The notes beneath the pieces are model-generated. The model was not told the DNA's origin. It searched no databases and worked only from the letters and a program-made list of their open reading frames with translations. Below, piece by piece: positions 38,298-46,058 of a stretch of 64,000 nt of DNA. The stretch is taken from positions 52,568-116,567 of the forward strand of contig NZ_JAAEAH010000015.1 of NCBI RefSeq assembly GCF_010998615.1, given 5' to 3'. Both the position numbers and the translations under genes were made by a program. The DNA is from Myxococcus sp. CA023. GTDB taxonomy: Bacteria; Myxococcota; Myxococcia; Myxococcales; Myxococcaceae. Numbering within the stretch: position 1 is the stretch's first letter; each line of letters opens with the position of its first letter.

Positions 38298-39203
38298 TCA
38301 CTCGCCGAAGATGTGCGAGCGCGCCGCCTCGGCGATGGTGACGACGGCGGGGTGGCGAATCTTCCGCTCGACGGTGATGGCGTAGAAGCAGGTCTCGATT
38401 TCGTCGGTGCGCCCGATGACGGAGCAGTTGAACTGGCGCTCCACCTCCGCCTCGATGGCGCTGGGCATGGCGAAGACGCCGTGCCCGCGCTGCCCGAAGG
38501 CCTGGAGCAGCGCGCTGTCATCGAAGTCGCCCGCGATGACGGGGCGCAGACCCTTGCGCTCGAACCACAGGTCCATGGAGCGGCGCGCGGAGGACTCGAC
38601 TGACGGCAGCAGCACGGGCGCGCCGTCCAGTGATTGGGGGAAGTTCTCCTTGAGCTCGAGCAGCTTCCCGGCCGCGAAGAAGGACACGCCGCACTTGCCG
38701 AGCAAGTGGTTGAACGAGCGCACGCTCACCGGCTCCGAGCTGGGCGCATCCGCGAGCACCACATCCAACTCGTGCAGGGCCAGCGAGGCGAGCAACTGCG
38801 GCAAGGGCCCTTCGCGGCAGATGATGCGCAGCGACGGGCCTGCTTCGAGCGCGGGCTTGAGGAGCTGCTCGGCCACCAGCTTGGGGATGACGTCGAGCAC
38901 GCCGACGTTCAGCCGCAGCTGCTGCCCGGGTGGCAGGCCGGAGACGACGTTCTTCAGCTCGTTGCCCAGGCGGAAAATCTCGTCCGCATAGCGCATCACG
39001 GTGCGGCCCACGTCGGTGAGCACCAGCTTGCGGCCCTGGCGCTCGAACAGCTTGTGGCCCAGCGACTCCTCCAGGAGCTTGAGCTGGCTGCTGATGGTGG
39101 GCTGCGCCAGGTGCAGCTCCTCGCCTGCCTTGGCGATGCTGCCCGCCCTCGCAACCGTCCAGAAGTACAGGAGGTGATGGTAGTTGAGCCAGCTCATATC
39201 CAT
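38298..39203 (-). CDS. nhaR: LysR-family activator, NhaR type
   Basis: 301 residues, the same length as E. coli NhaR. N-terminal helix-turn-helix with LNYHHLLYFWTVARAGSIAKA and TISSQLKLLEESLGHKLFER; the sensor domain shares NhaR landmarks: CGVSFF, FDDSALLQAFG and RHPAV. NhaR activates the NhaA sodium/proton antiporter in response to Na+. No nhaA is adjacent; the nearest neighbours are the amidohydrolase remnant (downstream) and the sigma factor (divergent). Its target may lie elsewhere. A 110-base AT-rich gap separates it from the sigma factor. Confidence 0.88.
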   Translation of the reverse strand: MDMSWLNYHHLLYFWTVARAGSIAKAGEELHLAQPTISSQLKLLEESLGHKLFERQGRKLVLTDVGRTVMRYADEIFRLGNELKNVVSGLPPGQQLRLNVGVLDVIPKLVAEQLLKPALEAGPSLRIICREGPLPQLLASLALHELDVVLADAPSSEPVSVRSFNHLLGKCGVSFFAAGKLLELKENFPQSLDGAPVLLPSVESSARRSMDLWFERKGLRPVIAGDFDDSALLQAFGQRGHGVFAMPSAIEAEVERQFNCSVIGRTDEIETCFYAITVERKIRHPAVVTIAEAARSHIFGE

Positions 39204-39219
39204 AGAGATAGTCGAAGTG

Positions 39220-39250
39220 TTGCAGTTAAACTACCTAATTTTCTTATAGA
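39220..39250 (+). promoter_or_regulatory. Possible promoter of the sigma-factor gene
   Basis: TTGCAG (39220-39225) and TATAGA (39245-39250) are 19 bases apart in the most AT-rich stretch of the region. The spacing is long, so the call is tentative. The region also lies ahead of the divergent nhaR, and the segment CAGTTAAACTACC might be a LysR-type binding site. Confidence 0.3.
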
Positions 39251-39314
39251 GCCCCGGCCTTTAATTTCCTCTGCGTCGCGCCGTCGTGTGGGCGCGCTCA
39301 ACCGGAGGAGGTCC

Positions 39315-40109
39315 ATGGAAGCCATCAGCCTGAACGTGTCCTTTGAATCCCCTGAGCTCGTGGTTACGGCCGAGGTCGTTGAAGCGCGCGTCCGTGGGCA
39401 CCTGGAGTTGGTGCGGCGGTTGGCGTGGAAATACCGGTGGACCGGCCTGTCGATGGAAGAGCTGGTGGCGGAAGGCAACGTTGGGTTGATGGAAGCCGCG
39501 GGACGTTTCGAGGAACGCGGGGTGCCGTTCGCGGCCTATGCCAGCCAGTGGATTCGTGCGCGCATCCGCGCCTACGTGGGCCGCAACTGGAGCATGGCGG
39601 GCGGCCGGGCGCCTTGGGTGGTGTTCCAGCTCCGGAGGGAGCGGGCGCGGCTGGAGGCCCGGTGGGGGGAGGGCCACCCGGAGGTGGAGACGCGTCTGGC
39701 CGAGGCCTTGGGGAAGCGGGAGGACGAGGTGGCTCGCGCCATGGAGGCGCTGTCGCGGGACGTGTCGCTGGACGCGCCGGTGTCTCCGGACTCGGAGTCC
39801 ACGCGGCTGGAGGGGCTGATGGCGGATGCCGACTCGCAGGAGGACCTGGTGGACCGGGCGAAGTGGGCGCGGCGGCTCCGGGCGAGCGTGGACGCGGCCT
39901 GGCCGGAGCTGGATGCCCGGGAGCGCGCGCTGGTGGAGGAGCGGATGCTGGCGGAGGACGGGGTGAGCGCGGAGCTGCTGGCGCGCCGGTTCGGGGTGAC
40001 GGCGGTGCGTATCCGGCAGATCGAACAGGGCCTGCGGGTGAAGCTGCGCCACAGGCTGACGGCCGGTCTCACGTCCTGGGACGGGGAGGCGATGTCCCTG
40101 GCGTCCTGA
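39315..40109 (+). CDS. RpoH-like alternative sigma factor
   Basis: 264 residues from an ATG preceded by GGAGGAGG. Region 2: ELVRRLAWKYRWTGLSMEEL and GNVGLMEAAGRFEERGVPFAAYASQWIRARIRA (core and -10 binding). RpoH-box-like WVVFQLRRERARLEAR follows (compare QRKLFFNLR). Region 4 with VTAVRIRQIEQGLRVKLRH reads the -35. Myxococcus uses several RpoH-like factors (SigB, SigC and others) in stress and development; I cannot say which this is. It lies next to the tRNA-Phe gene, but its reading frame ends 88 bases before it. Confidence 0.9.
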   Translation: MEAISLNVSFESPELVVTAEVVEARVRGHLELVRRLAWKYRWTGLSMEELVAEGNVGLMEAAGRFEERGVPFAAYASQWIRARIRAYVGRNWSMAGGRAPWVVFQLRRERARLEARWGEGHPEVETRLAEALGKREDEVARAMEALSRDVSLDAPVSPDSESTRLEGLMADADSQEDLVDRAKWARRLRASVDAAWPELDARERALVEERMLAEDGVSAELLARRFGVTAVRIRQIEQGLRVKLRHRLTAGLTSWDGEAMSLAS

Positions 40110-40140
40110 CGCCTGACCGCCCGGGTGGCGGAGAATGCTG

Positions 40141-40170
40141 TTGACGGAGGAGGGAGGGGCTCGCTATGAA
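40141..40170 (+). promoter_or_regulatory. Promoter of tRNA-Phe
   Basis: TTGACG (40141-40146) and TATGAA (40165-40170) are 18 bases apart. The start would fall near 40177, about 20 bases ahead of the mature 5' end. Confidence 0.6.
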
Positions 40171-40197
40171 GGCGCCGTTCCGCGCGGTGCCTCTTAC

Positions 40198-40270
40198 GCC
40201 CAGGTAGCTCAGTCGGTAGAGCAGGGGATTGAAAATCCCCGTGTCGGTGGTTCGATTCCGCCCCTGGGCA
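40198..40270 (+). tRNA. tRNA-Phe (anticodon GAA)
   Basis: 73 bases. Acceptor GCCCAGG (40198-40204) pairs with CCTGGGC (40263-40269), discriminator A at 40270. D arm contains AGCTCAGTCGGTAGAGC; the anticodon stem GGGGA/TCCCC encloses TTGAAAA with GAA at 40231-40233; the T arm has GGTTCGATTCC. CCA is not encoded (CTT follows), so it must be added after transcription. A perfect terminator hairpin lies downstream. Confidence 0.98.
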
Positions 40271-40283
40271 CTTAGCGGAGATG

Positions 40284-40315
40284 AAGGCCTCTGGACTCCA
40301 AAGTCCAGAGGCCTT
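40284..40315 (+). terminator. Strong terminator of tRNA-Phe
   Basis: A perfect 14-base inverted repeat, AAGGCCTCTGGACT / AGTCCAGAGGCCTT, with the 4-base loop CCAA, starting 13 bases after the tRNA. A short T-run (CCTTTGT) follows. Confidence 0.9.
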
Positions 40316-40372
40316 TGTCGTTTCCGGCGCCATGCGTCACTGCTCCAGGGTGGCGCCCAACACGCGGGCCCG

Positions 40373-40570
40373 CGCGTCGCGCTGACGGGCACGCCCGTGG
40401 AGAATCGCCTGTCGGAGCTCTGGCGCCTCTACGCGCTGCTCTTCCCGGGCAGCTGGGCAGCCGCGAGTCCTTTTGTTCGCGCTTCGTCGTCCCCATGAGC
40501 GGGACACGGACGCGGGGCCCGAGAATCGCTGGCGCTGCTGCGCTTCGGCGCGGCTGGAGGTGTGTGATGG
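40373..40570 (+). pseudogene. Remnant of an SNF2-type helicase
   Basis: Immediately beyond the tRNA terminator, three overlapping frames together spell SNF2 helicase motifs. One frame reads RVALTGTPVENRLSELWRLY (motif III to the Pro-Gly turn). After a frameshift near 40448 a second frame continues LGSRESFCSRFVVP, the usual FxxRFxxPI segment. A third frame follows with ERDTDAG. No intact frame exists and helicase motifs before and after are lost. This is what remains of an earlier gene at the tRNA site; the neighbouring helicase cassette runs on the opposite strand and is of a different family. Confidence 0.75.
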
Positions 40571-40608
40571 GGCGTGCCCTCGGCGGCCCCCCGCGCTTGG
40601 ACGGAGGC

Positions 40609-43600
40609 TCACCCGGACCTGGGGGGCTCCAGGGTCCACCGGTCTTCATCGCCTCGCCAGACAGCGGCTCCCTGGTAGGTCCAGCCACCGGACGCAGTCT
40701 CTTGTGTGAACACGAAGGCTGTTTCACTGGGGTGGTGGTCTGGGACGCGCAGCGCCAGGCGGCCGGGTGAGGTGAAGGCTTGCGCGTCCTTGATGAACAG
40801 GAACAGGTGGCCTTCATGGCGCCCCGTTCTGGGCGCCGTGCTCAATCCGAAGTGGGAGCTGAGCTGCTCCTCCGTGAGCGTCGTGCCCAGCGGAGGTGCC
40901 AGCCGTTCGGGTGGAATGACCTCGACGACCAGGGCGACGGGAGAGGTCGTTTCACCAGCCTGGACGGACTCTCGCAGGGGATTGTCGGAGCGGAGCAGCC
41001 AGTGCCCGTCTTGCCGGACGAGCCGCTTCACCTGGTAGCGGAAGCCTGTGATTGGGTCGGGGACCTGGACGAGGGCCACCCTCCCATCCAGGGGCCCCGC
41101 CCCCGCGGCTTTCGCGTCGCGCATCACCAGCCAGTCACCATCGCGGATGGGGTGCGCGCCTCCGTCCATGGAATCACCAGACGCGCGCACCGCGAACAGC
41201 CCTGTGTCTTGCGCTCGGCTCGGAAGGCGGACCCTCTCCGCCTCCGGGGCCTGGTCGATTGAGATGGGGTGCTCCACGGCGCCCGCGGCCGCGCGCAGGC
41301 TGGGAAATGCGACCAGTGTCCCCCAGGGCGCGAGGGGGCTCGGCTCGGCCTGAGCCGGGGCCGCGCTCCACCCGTCAGGGCCGAGCGTGAATCGGACGCG
41401 AAAGGCCGTGCCCGGCATTCCCGCGGTGGGGCCAAACCATTGGCGCAAGAGGTCCGGAAGTTGATTCTGTTGCGCGCCATCGGGTCGCGCGACGTTGACG
41501 GCAATCTTCACGAAGTCGAAATGCCAGCGCGCTCCATCGTCGAGCCGGACCGCTGTCGTTCCCAGGGGCAGGTCCGAGCGCGCACTTCGCTCCGGGAGCT
41601 TGAGGATGGGGCCCCGGCTGTTCGAGATGACCCTCGCATCAAAGGCGGAGTCCTGCGCCTGCGCCTGTTGGCGGCGCCGATACTGTGCGAGCCGGTAGTC
41701 CACCAGCTCGCGAGTCATGGCCTCGAAGGACTTCTGGGCCGATGGGGCCATGGGGAGGCGAGGGATGAACCGCTCCTCCTCGACGCGGAACCACCTCCCG
41801 CCCTTCGTCCACGCCTCAATGGGGTTCGACTTCCAGTACGTGAAGAACCGGGCGGGATTCGGGAGCCGTGGGTCGCCCAGGGCCTTGACCGCTTCGAGGT
41901 CCCGGAGCAACTCGGGGGAGCGTTGGAGAATGGCCAGGCATCGCCGGGCAAGCTCGGGCAGCAACAGCCCCTGTTCCAGGGCATCGGCTTCGAGCAGCGC
42001 TTCCAGTACGACCATCTTGAAGCACTGGCTCATGTTCGTGAGCTCGAGCTCCTTGAACCAGTCGCGGCCTTTGTCGAGGGTCCGAGCCTCGTCGTCTGTC
42101 AGGTCGCCCTCCGACCTCACGAAATCGAACCAACCCGGGTGCGCTTTGCGCAGCGTCGCGGGGGAGTACCCACGACGGTAGAGCTCTCCAAGGGTGGGCC
42201 GCAGCCCCCGTGCGTCGCGCAGCTCGCGGTAGACACGCTCGACCTCCTGCCCTCCTCCGGAGAGGAAGTGCCGGAGCATCTCCTTGGCTTCGAGTTCCAC
42301 TTCCACGGTGCAACCAGCAGGCAGCGCGGGTTGCCGGTCCGAGGTGAGAAAGTCACGCAGGGAGACCGGAGGCTTTCCCACGGCCAGCAAGGTTCGGAGC
42401 CGGTCGAGAAACAGCCGGTGATTCCCGACGAAGTCGATGAGGATGACCCGTTCTTTTCCCTCGGCCTTTCGCAGCCCTCGCCCGAGCTGCTGGAGGAACA
42501 CCACGGGGGACTCCGTGGGGCGCAGCATCACCACGCGGTCGATGCTCGGGACGTCGACGCCTTCGTTGAACAGGTCCACGGCGCAGATAGCATCCAGCGT
42601 GCCATTCGCGAGCTGGCGCAGCGACTGGGCACGGTCCGCCGAGCCAGCCCCAGCGTGGACGGCCACGGCGCGAATCCCCTGGCCTCCCAGCCATTGCCGG
42701 ACGAAGTGGGCATGGGAGATGGAGCAGCAGAACACCAGCGTGCGGCTGGCGGGATGCTTCTGCCACGCACGCCACAGTGTCCGCATGCGTGCTTCCGTCT
42801 CAACCGCCTGGGTCAGCAGCGCCACGTCGAAGCGGCGGCTCTTCCAGGGGATGTTCTCGTAGGGCACCGTGTCCTTGAGCCCGAAGTACTCGAACGGTGC
42901 GAGCAGTCCCTCGTGGATGCCTTCTCCAAGGTCCGAGCGCCAGGCGAGGTGGTCATCGAAGAGGCCGAGCACATCGCCCTCGTCAGCGCGCTCCGGTGTC
43001 GCCGTGAGCCCGAGCATGAACGCGGGCTCCACGCAGGCGAGGATGGCCCGGTAGCTCGCCGCCGTGGCGTGGTGGACCTCGTCCACGATGACGTAGTCGA
43101 ACGCGGCCGCGAGGCGGAGCGCGTGAAGGTCCTCTGGCCGCGAGAGCTTCTGCACCGAGGCGAAGACCACGTCGCCCGCGAGCTGCGCGCGTTGACCCAC
43201 GTACCAGCCGAAGCGGAGGTGGTGCTGCTGGCGACGGAACGTCTCCGCTGCCTGGACGAGGAGCTCTTCCCGGTGCGCGAGGAACAGCACGCGGCTCGCC
43301 CGCCCCCGCTCCTGGCTGAACTGTTCCACGTCGAGCGCCGCGAGCAGGGTCTTCCCCAGTCCCGTCGCGAGGACGACCAGTGCGCGTTGCCGTCCCTCGC
43401 GCCGGCCATGCGCGAGCGCACCGAGCGCCTGACGCTGCAGGCTGTGTGGCTCGCGACGGGGCAAGGGGGCTTCTGGTTCCGTCTCACCTGCGGGGAGGCG
43501 CAGTCGGGCCACCGGTGCGCGGCGAGCGTATTGCTCGACCCAATTTGCGTCCAAGGGGGAGGCCCGGCTCCACCAGCCCTCGAATGCGTCCACCACCTCG

Positions 43601-44451
43601 TTCCAGGCCTGCGGGTCCCGGTCCCGCTCGACGCGCAGGTTCCATTCGACGCCTGTCTTCAAGGCGGCGCGCGAGATGTTGCTCGAGCCGACGTAGGCCA
43701 CAGCGAGTCCGGTGCCAAGGAAGCGCCAGGACTTCGGGTGGAACGACGTGAGTTGGAGCTTCTCCACCTCCACGACGCGCGCTTCAAAACGGCCACGGCC
43801 TGGCTCCGCCTGGAGCGCGGCGTCCTCTTCCATCCAGTCGAGCAGCCGTCGAAGTGCATCCGCCTGGGTGATGGCCAGATAGTCACCCGTGAGGATGCGA
43901 ACCGTCGCACCCCGGGTGAGCGCGGCTTCCACGGACTCGCGCAGCAGCTCCAGTCCGCTGTCTTGCACGAAGGCCGCCAGGACCGAAATCTCCACCGCAT
44001 CCGCGAACAGCGGCTCCAGGTGGTGCAGGAACGGGTCGCCGAGGCCTCCCGTGGCCAGGGGCTTGTTTCGCCCGGCGAGGTAGTTGCCTTTGCCTGGAAT
44101 GACGTGCCGGACTCCGCCGCGAGGGTCGTCCATGTCGCCCTGGAAGCGAGGGATGACGTGCACATGCAGGTGGAGCACCGTCTGGCCGGCCGCCGCGCCC
44201 ACATTGATGCCGATGTTGTACCCGTCTGGATGCAGCTCGCCATCCAGCCCGCGTTTCACTTCGTCCACCAGCTCGAAGATGGCGCGCTGTTCCTCGGTCG
44301 TGGCATCGAACCAGGTCGCGACCCGCCGCCGGGGAATCACCAGCGTGTGTCCCGGGCTCACCGGGAAGCCATCCCGGATGGCGAAAGCGAATGTGTTGGC
44401 CGCGACCCACTGCGATTCAGGGACCGACAGGAACGGGGAGTTCATCGTCAC
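40609..44451 (-). CDS. HIT / PLD nuclease / SF2 helicase / S24 protease fusion
   Basis: 1280 residues, starting at a GTG (44451) or the ATG two codons on. Four parts, in order. (1) HIT domain, 1-115, with HLHVH (His94, 96, 98), a nucleotide hydrolase or transferase fold. (2) PLD-type nuclease, about 145-270, with HPK (238-240) and GSSN. (3) SF2 helicase of the restriction-enzyme/UvsW type, about 335-680: ATGLGKT (362-368), DEVH (457-460), TATP (483-486), and QLGRGLRK near 655. (4) after about 300 residues of unknown fold (DUF3427-like position), an S24 protease domain: SGDSMDGG with Ser1094, and VKRL with Lys1142, the LexA/UmuD dyad. The combination suggests a nuclease-helicase that could self-cleave on DNA damage. 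The gene lies 15 bases after the PLD-zinc ribbon gene, probably one transcript. Confidence 0.93.
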   Translation of the reverse strand: MTMNSPFLSVPESQWVAANTFAFAIRDGFPVSPGHTLVIPRRRVATWFDATTEEQRAIFELVDEVKRGLDGELHPDGYNIGINVGAAAGQTVLHLHVHVIPRFQGDMDDPRGGVRHVIPGKGNYLAGRNKPLATGGLGDPFLHHLEPLFADAVEISVLAAFVQDSGLELLRESVEAALTRGATVRILTGDYLAITQADALRRLLDWMEEDAALQAEPGRGRFEARVVEVEKLQLTSFHPKSWRFLGTGLAVAYVGSSNISRAALKTGVEWNLRVERDRDPQAWNEVVDAFEGWWSRASPLDANWVEQYARRAPVARLRLPAGETEPEAPLPRREPHSLQRQALGALAHGRREGRQRALVVLATGLGKTLLAALDVEQFSQERGRASRVLFLAHREELLVQAAETFRRQQHHLRFGWYVGQRAQLAGDVVFASVQKLSRPEDLHALRLAAAFDYVIVDEVHHATAASYRAILACVEPAFMLGLTATPERADEGDVLGLFDDHLAWRSDLGEGIHEGLLAPFEYFGLKDTVPYENIPWKSRRFDVALLTQAVETEARMRTLWRAWQKHPASRTLVFCCSISHAHFVRQWLGGQGIRAVAVHAGAGSADRAQSLRQLANGTLDAICAVDLFNEGVDVPSIDRVVMLRPTESPVVFLQQLGRGLRKAEGKERVILIDFVGNHRLFLDRLRTLLAVGKPPVSLRDFLTSDRQPALPAGCTVEVELEAKEMLRHFLSGGGQEVERVYRELRDARGLRPTLGELYRRGYSPATLRKAHPGWFDFVRSEGDLTDDEARTLDKGRDWFKELELTNMSQCFKMVVLEALLEADALEQGLLLPELARRCLAILQRSPELLRDLEAVKALGDPRLPNPARFFTYWKSNPIEAWTKGGRWFRVEEERFIPRLPMAPSAQKSFEAMTRELVDYRLAQYRRRQQAQAQDSAFDARVISNSRGPILKLPERSARSDLPLGTTAVRLDDGARWHFDFVKIAVNVARPDGAQQNQLPDLLRQWFGPTAGMPGTAFRVRFTLGPDGWSAAPAQAEPSPLAPWGTLVAFPSLRAAAGAVEHPISIDQAPEAERVRLPSRAQDTGLFAVRASGDSMDGGAHPIRDGDWLVMRDAKAAGAGPLDGRVALVQVPDPITGFRYQVKRLVRQDGHWLLRSDNPLRESVQAGETTSPVALVVEVIPPERLAPPLGTTLTEEQLSSHFGLSTAPRTGRHEGHLFLFIKDAQAFTSPGRLALRVPDHHPSETAFVFTQETASGGWTYQGAAVWRGDEDRWTLEPPRSG

Positions 44452-44466
44452 GGGGGGCGCTGAAGG

Positions 44467-45210
44467 CTACCTGAGCATTCCGTAGCACTTGCGGCAAAGG
44501 GGCTTGTTCTTGCTGGCGGCGAAGTCCATGCCGCAATGGTGGCAATGGTTGTCTTCGTAGGTGGGGTCGCTGTATCGGCGCCAGACATTGAAGTCGCTGT
44601 CGCAGTAGGGCCTCTCCGGGTTGAAGCCGATTGCGTCGCGGCAGCGGATGCAGAATCCCTGCGTGGCGTGCCGGGGGACGGGCGTGGCGCTCCTGCGACG
44701 CGGCTCGGGGGCCGGCTTGAAGGGGACTTCCTTTCGGTGTGGAGTGATTTCGCTCTCGATGAAGTCGCTGATTCTCACGTACTCGGCGCGACCGGCTGAG
44801 ACGCAGATGCCGACTTCAATGCTGTTGTTGAAGGAAGACTCAATGAGGTTGAGCGACGTGATGAGTGCGTGGCGTTCGGAGTAGTAGAGCTTGGCGTGCA
44901 AGTCCCTGACGACGAACAGGCGCATGCCCGCTTGCATGAGGCTGACCAGGAGTTCCACGCCTTGCTGCGAGGGGCCCCGTGTGCTCTCGTCCCCCTCGCG
45001 GATGACCAGGGTGACGGCCACCTCTCGGTCGAGGGCTTGGCGAATCTTGCGCTCAATGTCTCGCAGCTTCTCGATGCTGACGTAGGGACTGATCAACGTG
45101 ACGTGCTTTTGGGCTTCATCGATGAGGCCGTGCAGTCGGCGGACCGTGTCGATTTTTCCCAATACCTCAAGCGCGTCGGCATCGCGTGAGCGAAAGAAGT
45201 TTTCGAACAT
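44467..45210 (-). CDS. PLD-family nuclease with C-terminal zinc ribbons
   Basis: 247 residues. One HKD-type site, HAK (105-107) followed by TSLNL (118-122), in a fold like Nuc and other one-site PLD nucleases, which work as dimers. After a Pro/Arg linker (about 160-185) come two zinc ribbons: Cys187, Cys190, Cys203 and then Cys223, Cys226, Cys239, Cys242 (CHHCGMDF ... CRKCY). The ribbons may recognise nucleic acid. No purine-rich ribosome site precedes the ATG. It is the first gene of the cassette and is translated just ahead of the HIT-PLD-helicase gene, so the two nucleases probably work together. Confidence 0.88.
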   Translation of the reverse strand: MFENFFRSRDADALEVLGKIDTVRRLHGLIDEAQKHVTLISPYVSIEKLRDIERKIRQALDREVAVTLVIREGDESTRGPSQQGVELLVSLMQAGMRLFVVRDLHAKLYYSERHALITSLNLIESSFNNSIEVGICVSAGRAEYVRISDFIESEITPHRKEVPFKPAPEPRRRSATPVPRHATQGFCIRCRDAIGFNPERPYCDSDFNVWRRYSDPTYEDNHCHHCGMDFAASKNKPLCRKCYGMLR

Positions 45211-45412
45211 GGGTGGGGCGGGGAATCAGGGGTAACGCACAGCGGCTTGAGACCCGTGGCAGCAGATGCTCTTGGAGTTCCTTGGCATACCAGTAATTCC
45301 AGGGCGGGAGAAAGGCGCCCTCGTTTCTCCTCCTTCCCGACGCTGCCCCACGATGCCGGGTGCACGGGCTGCCCGGAGCAGGGTAGAGAGGGAGTCGGAG
45401 GAGCGAAACGAG

Positions 45413-45958
45413 ATGGACGCGAACGCAGTGGCGGAGCTCGAGAAGGCGGGCGTGAAGGTGGACCAGCCCGAGCGCCTGTATGTGGCGGTGGAGTGGGACG
45501 AGGACGGCAAGCACGTGCGTCCGGTGGGGGAGCGCGTCCAGATTCGCGCGGGCGAGCAGCTGGCCCATGTGACGCTCAAGCCCATCTCCCAGCTCTTCGT
45601 GGGCGACGTGAAGCCCCCCAGCTTCGCCAAGGCGCCGCCGCCGGAGTACCAGCCCTTCTTCCTCCTCATCGAGGCCACCGCCGCCGGCTACTGCCGCGCC
45701 GTGCGCAACACCGAGACGGACCAGGAATTCGAGCGGCTCTACCGCCACCTCCTGCGCCGCCCCGACGGCACCGACCGCAACCCGCTCTTCTCGCACCTCC
45801 AGGGCGCCGTCCGCCTCTACATGTCCCTGCGCGACGTCAGCCAGGCGGAGTTCGAGGCCGTCATCCATCGCCTCCACCAGTCCGCCAGGCACTTCCAGAC
45901 GCACACGGGCAGCATCAACTACTTCCAGGAAGTGCTCCGCGAAGTGCTCGGCGCCTGA
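45413..45958 (+). CDS. Hypothetical soluble protein
   Basis: 181 residues from an ATG ten bases after GGAGGA. No signal peptide or membrane segment. The middle has VTLKPISQLFVGDVKPPSF; the C-terminal two-thirds appears helical (FFLLIEATAAGYCRAVRNTETDQEFERLYRHLLRR, VIHRLHQSARHFQTHTG). I do not recognise a family; it looks like a lineage-specific protein. It is divergent from the helicase cassette, with a 202-base gap, and is followed by a strong hairpin. Confidence 0.75.
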   Translation: MDANAVAELEKAGVKVDQPERLYVAVEWDEDGKHVRPVGERVQIRAGEQLAHVTLKPISQLFVGDVKPPSFAKAPPPEYQPFFLLIEATAAGYCRAVRNTETDQEFERLYRHLLRRPDGTDRNPLFSHLQGAVRLYMSLRDVSQAEFEAVIHRLHQSARHFQTHTGSINYFQEVLREVLGA

Positions 45959-45974
45959 GTCGCCGCGTCATCCG

Positions 45975-45997
45975 CCCTCCTGGTCAACCCAGGAGGG
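45975..45997 (+). terminator. Stem-loop after the hypothetical gene
   Basis: CCCTCCTGG and CCAGGAGGG form a perfect 9-bp stem with the loop TCAAC, 16 bases after the stop. No T-run. Confidence 0.55.
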
Positions 45998-46058
45998 TGG
46001 CAACTGGAATATCGTGCGCCGCCGCCCGTTCCCGGGCGCTCTTCCGACAGGAGCACGG

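Larger units (their letters stand above)
40271..40608. other. Gap between tRNA-Phe and the helicase cassette
   Basis: No intact gene. It contains the tRNA terminator and the frameshifted SNF2 remnant. I looked for a copy of the tRNA 3' end here and at the far side of the cassette (45211-45412), as expected for a tRNA-integrated element, and saw none. Confidence 0.6.

Noticed and set aside
40373..40570. SNF2 fragment as an expressed small gene
   Set aside because: Motifs change frame twice, so no continuous protein can be made.
41269..44463. A 1064-codon open frame opposite the helicase fusion
   Set aside because: Shadow of a clearly coding gene with all helicase motifs on the other strand.
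45211..45412. Search for a copy of the tRNA-Phe 3' end as an attachment site
   Set aside because: No matching stretch was visible at the far side of the cassette, so a tRNA-type att site is not claimed.
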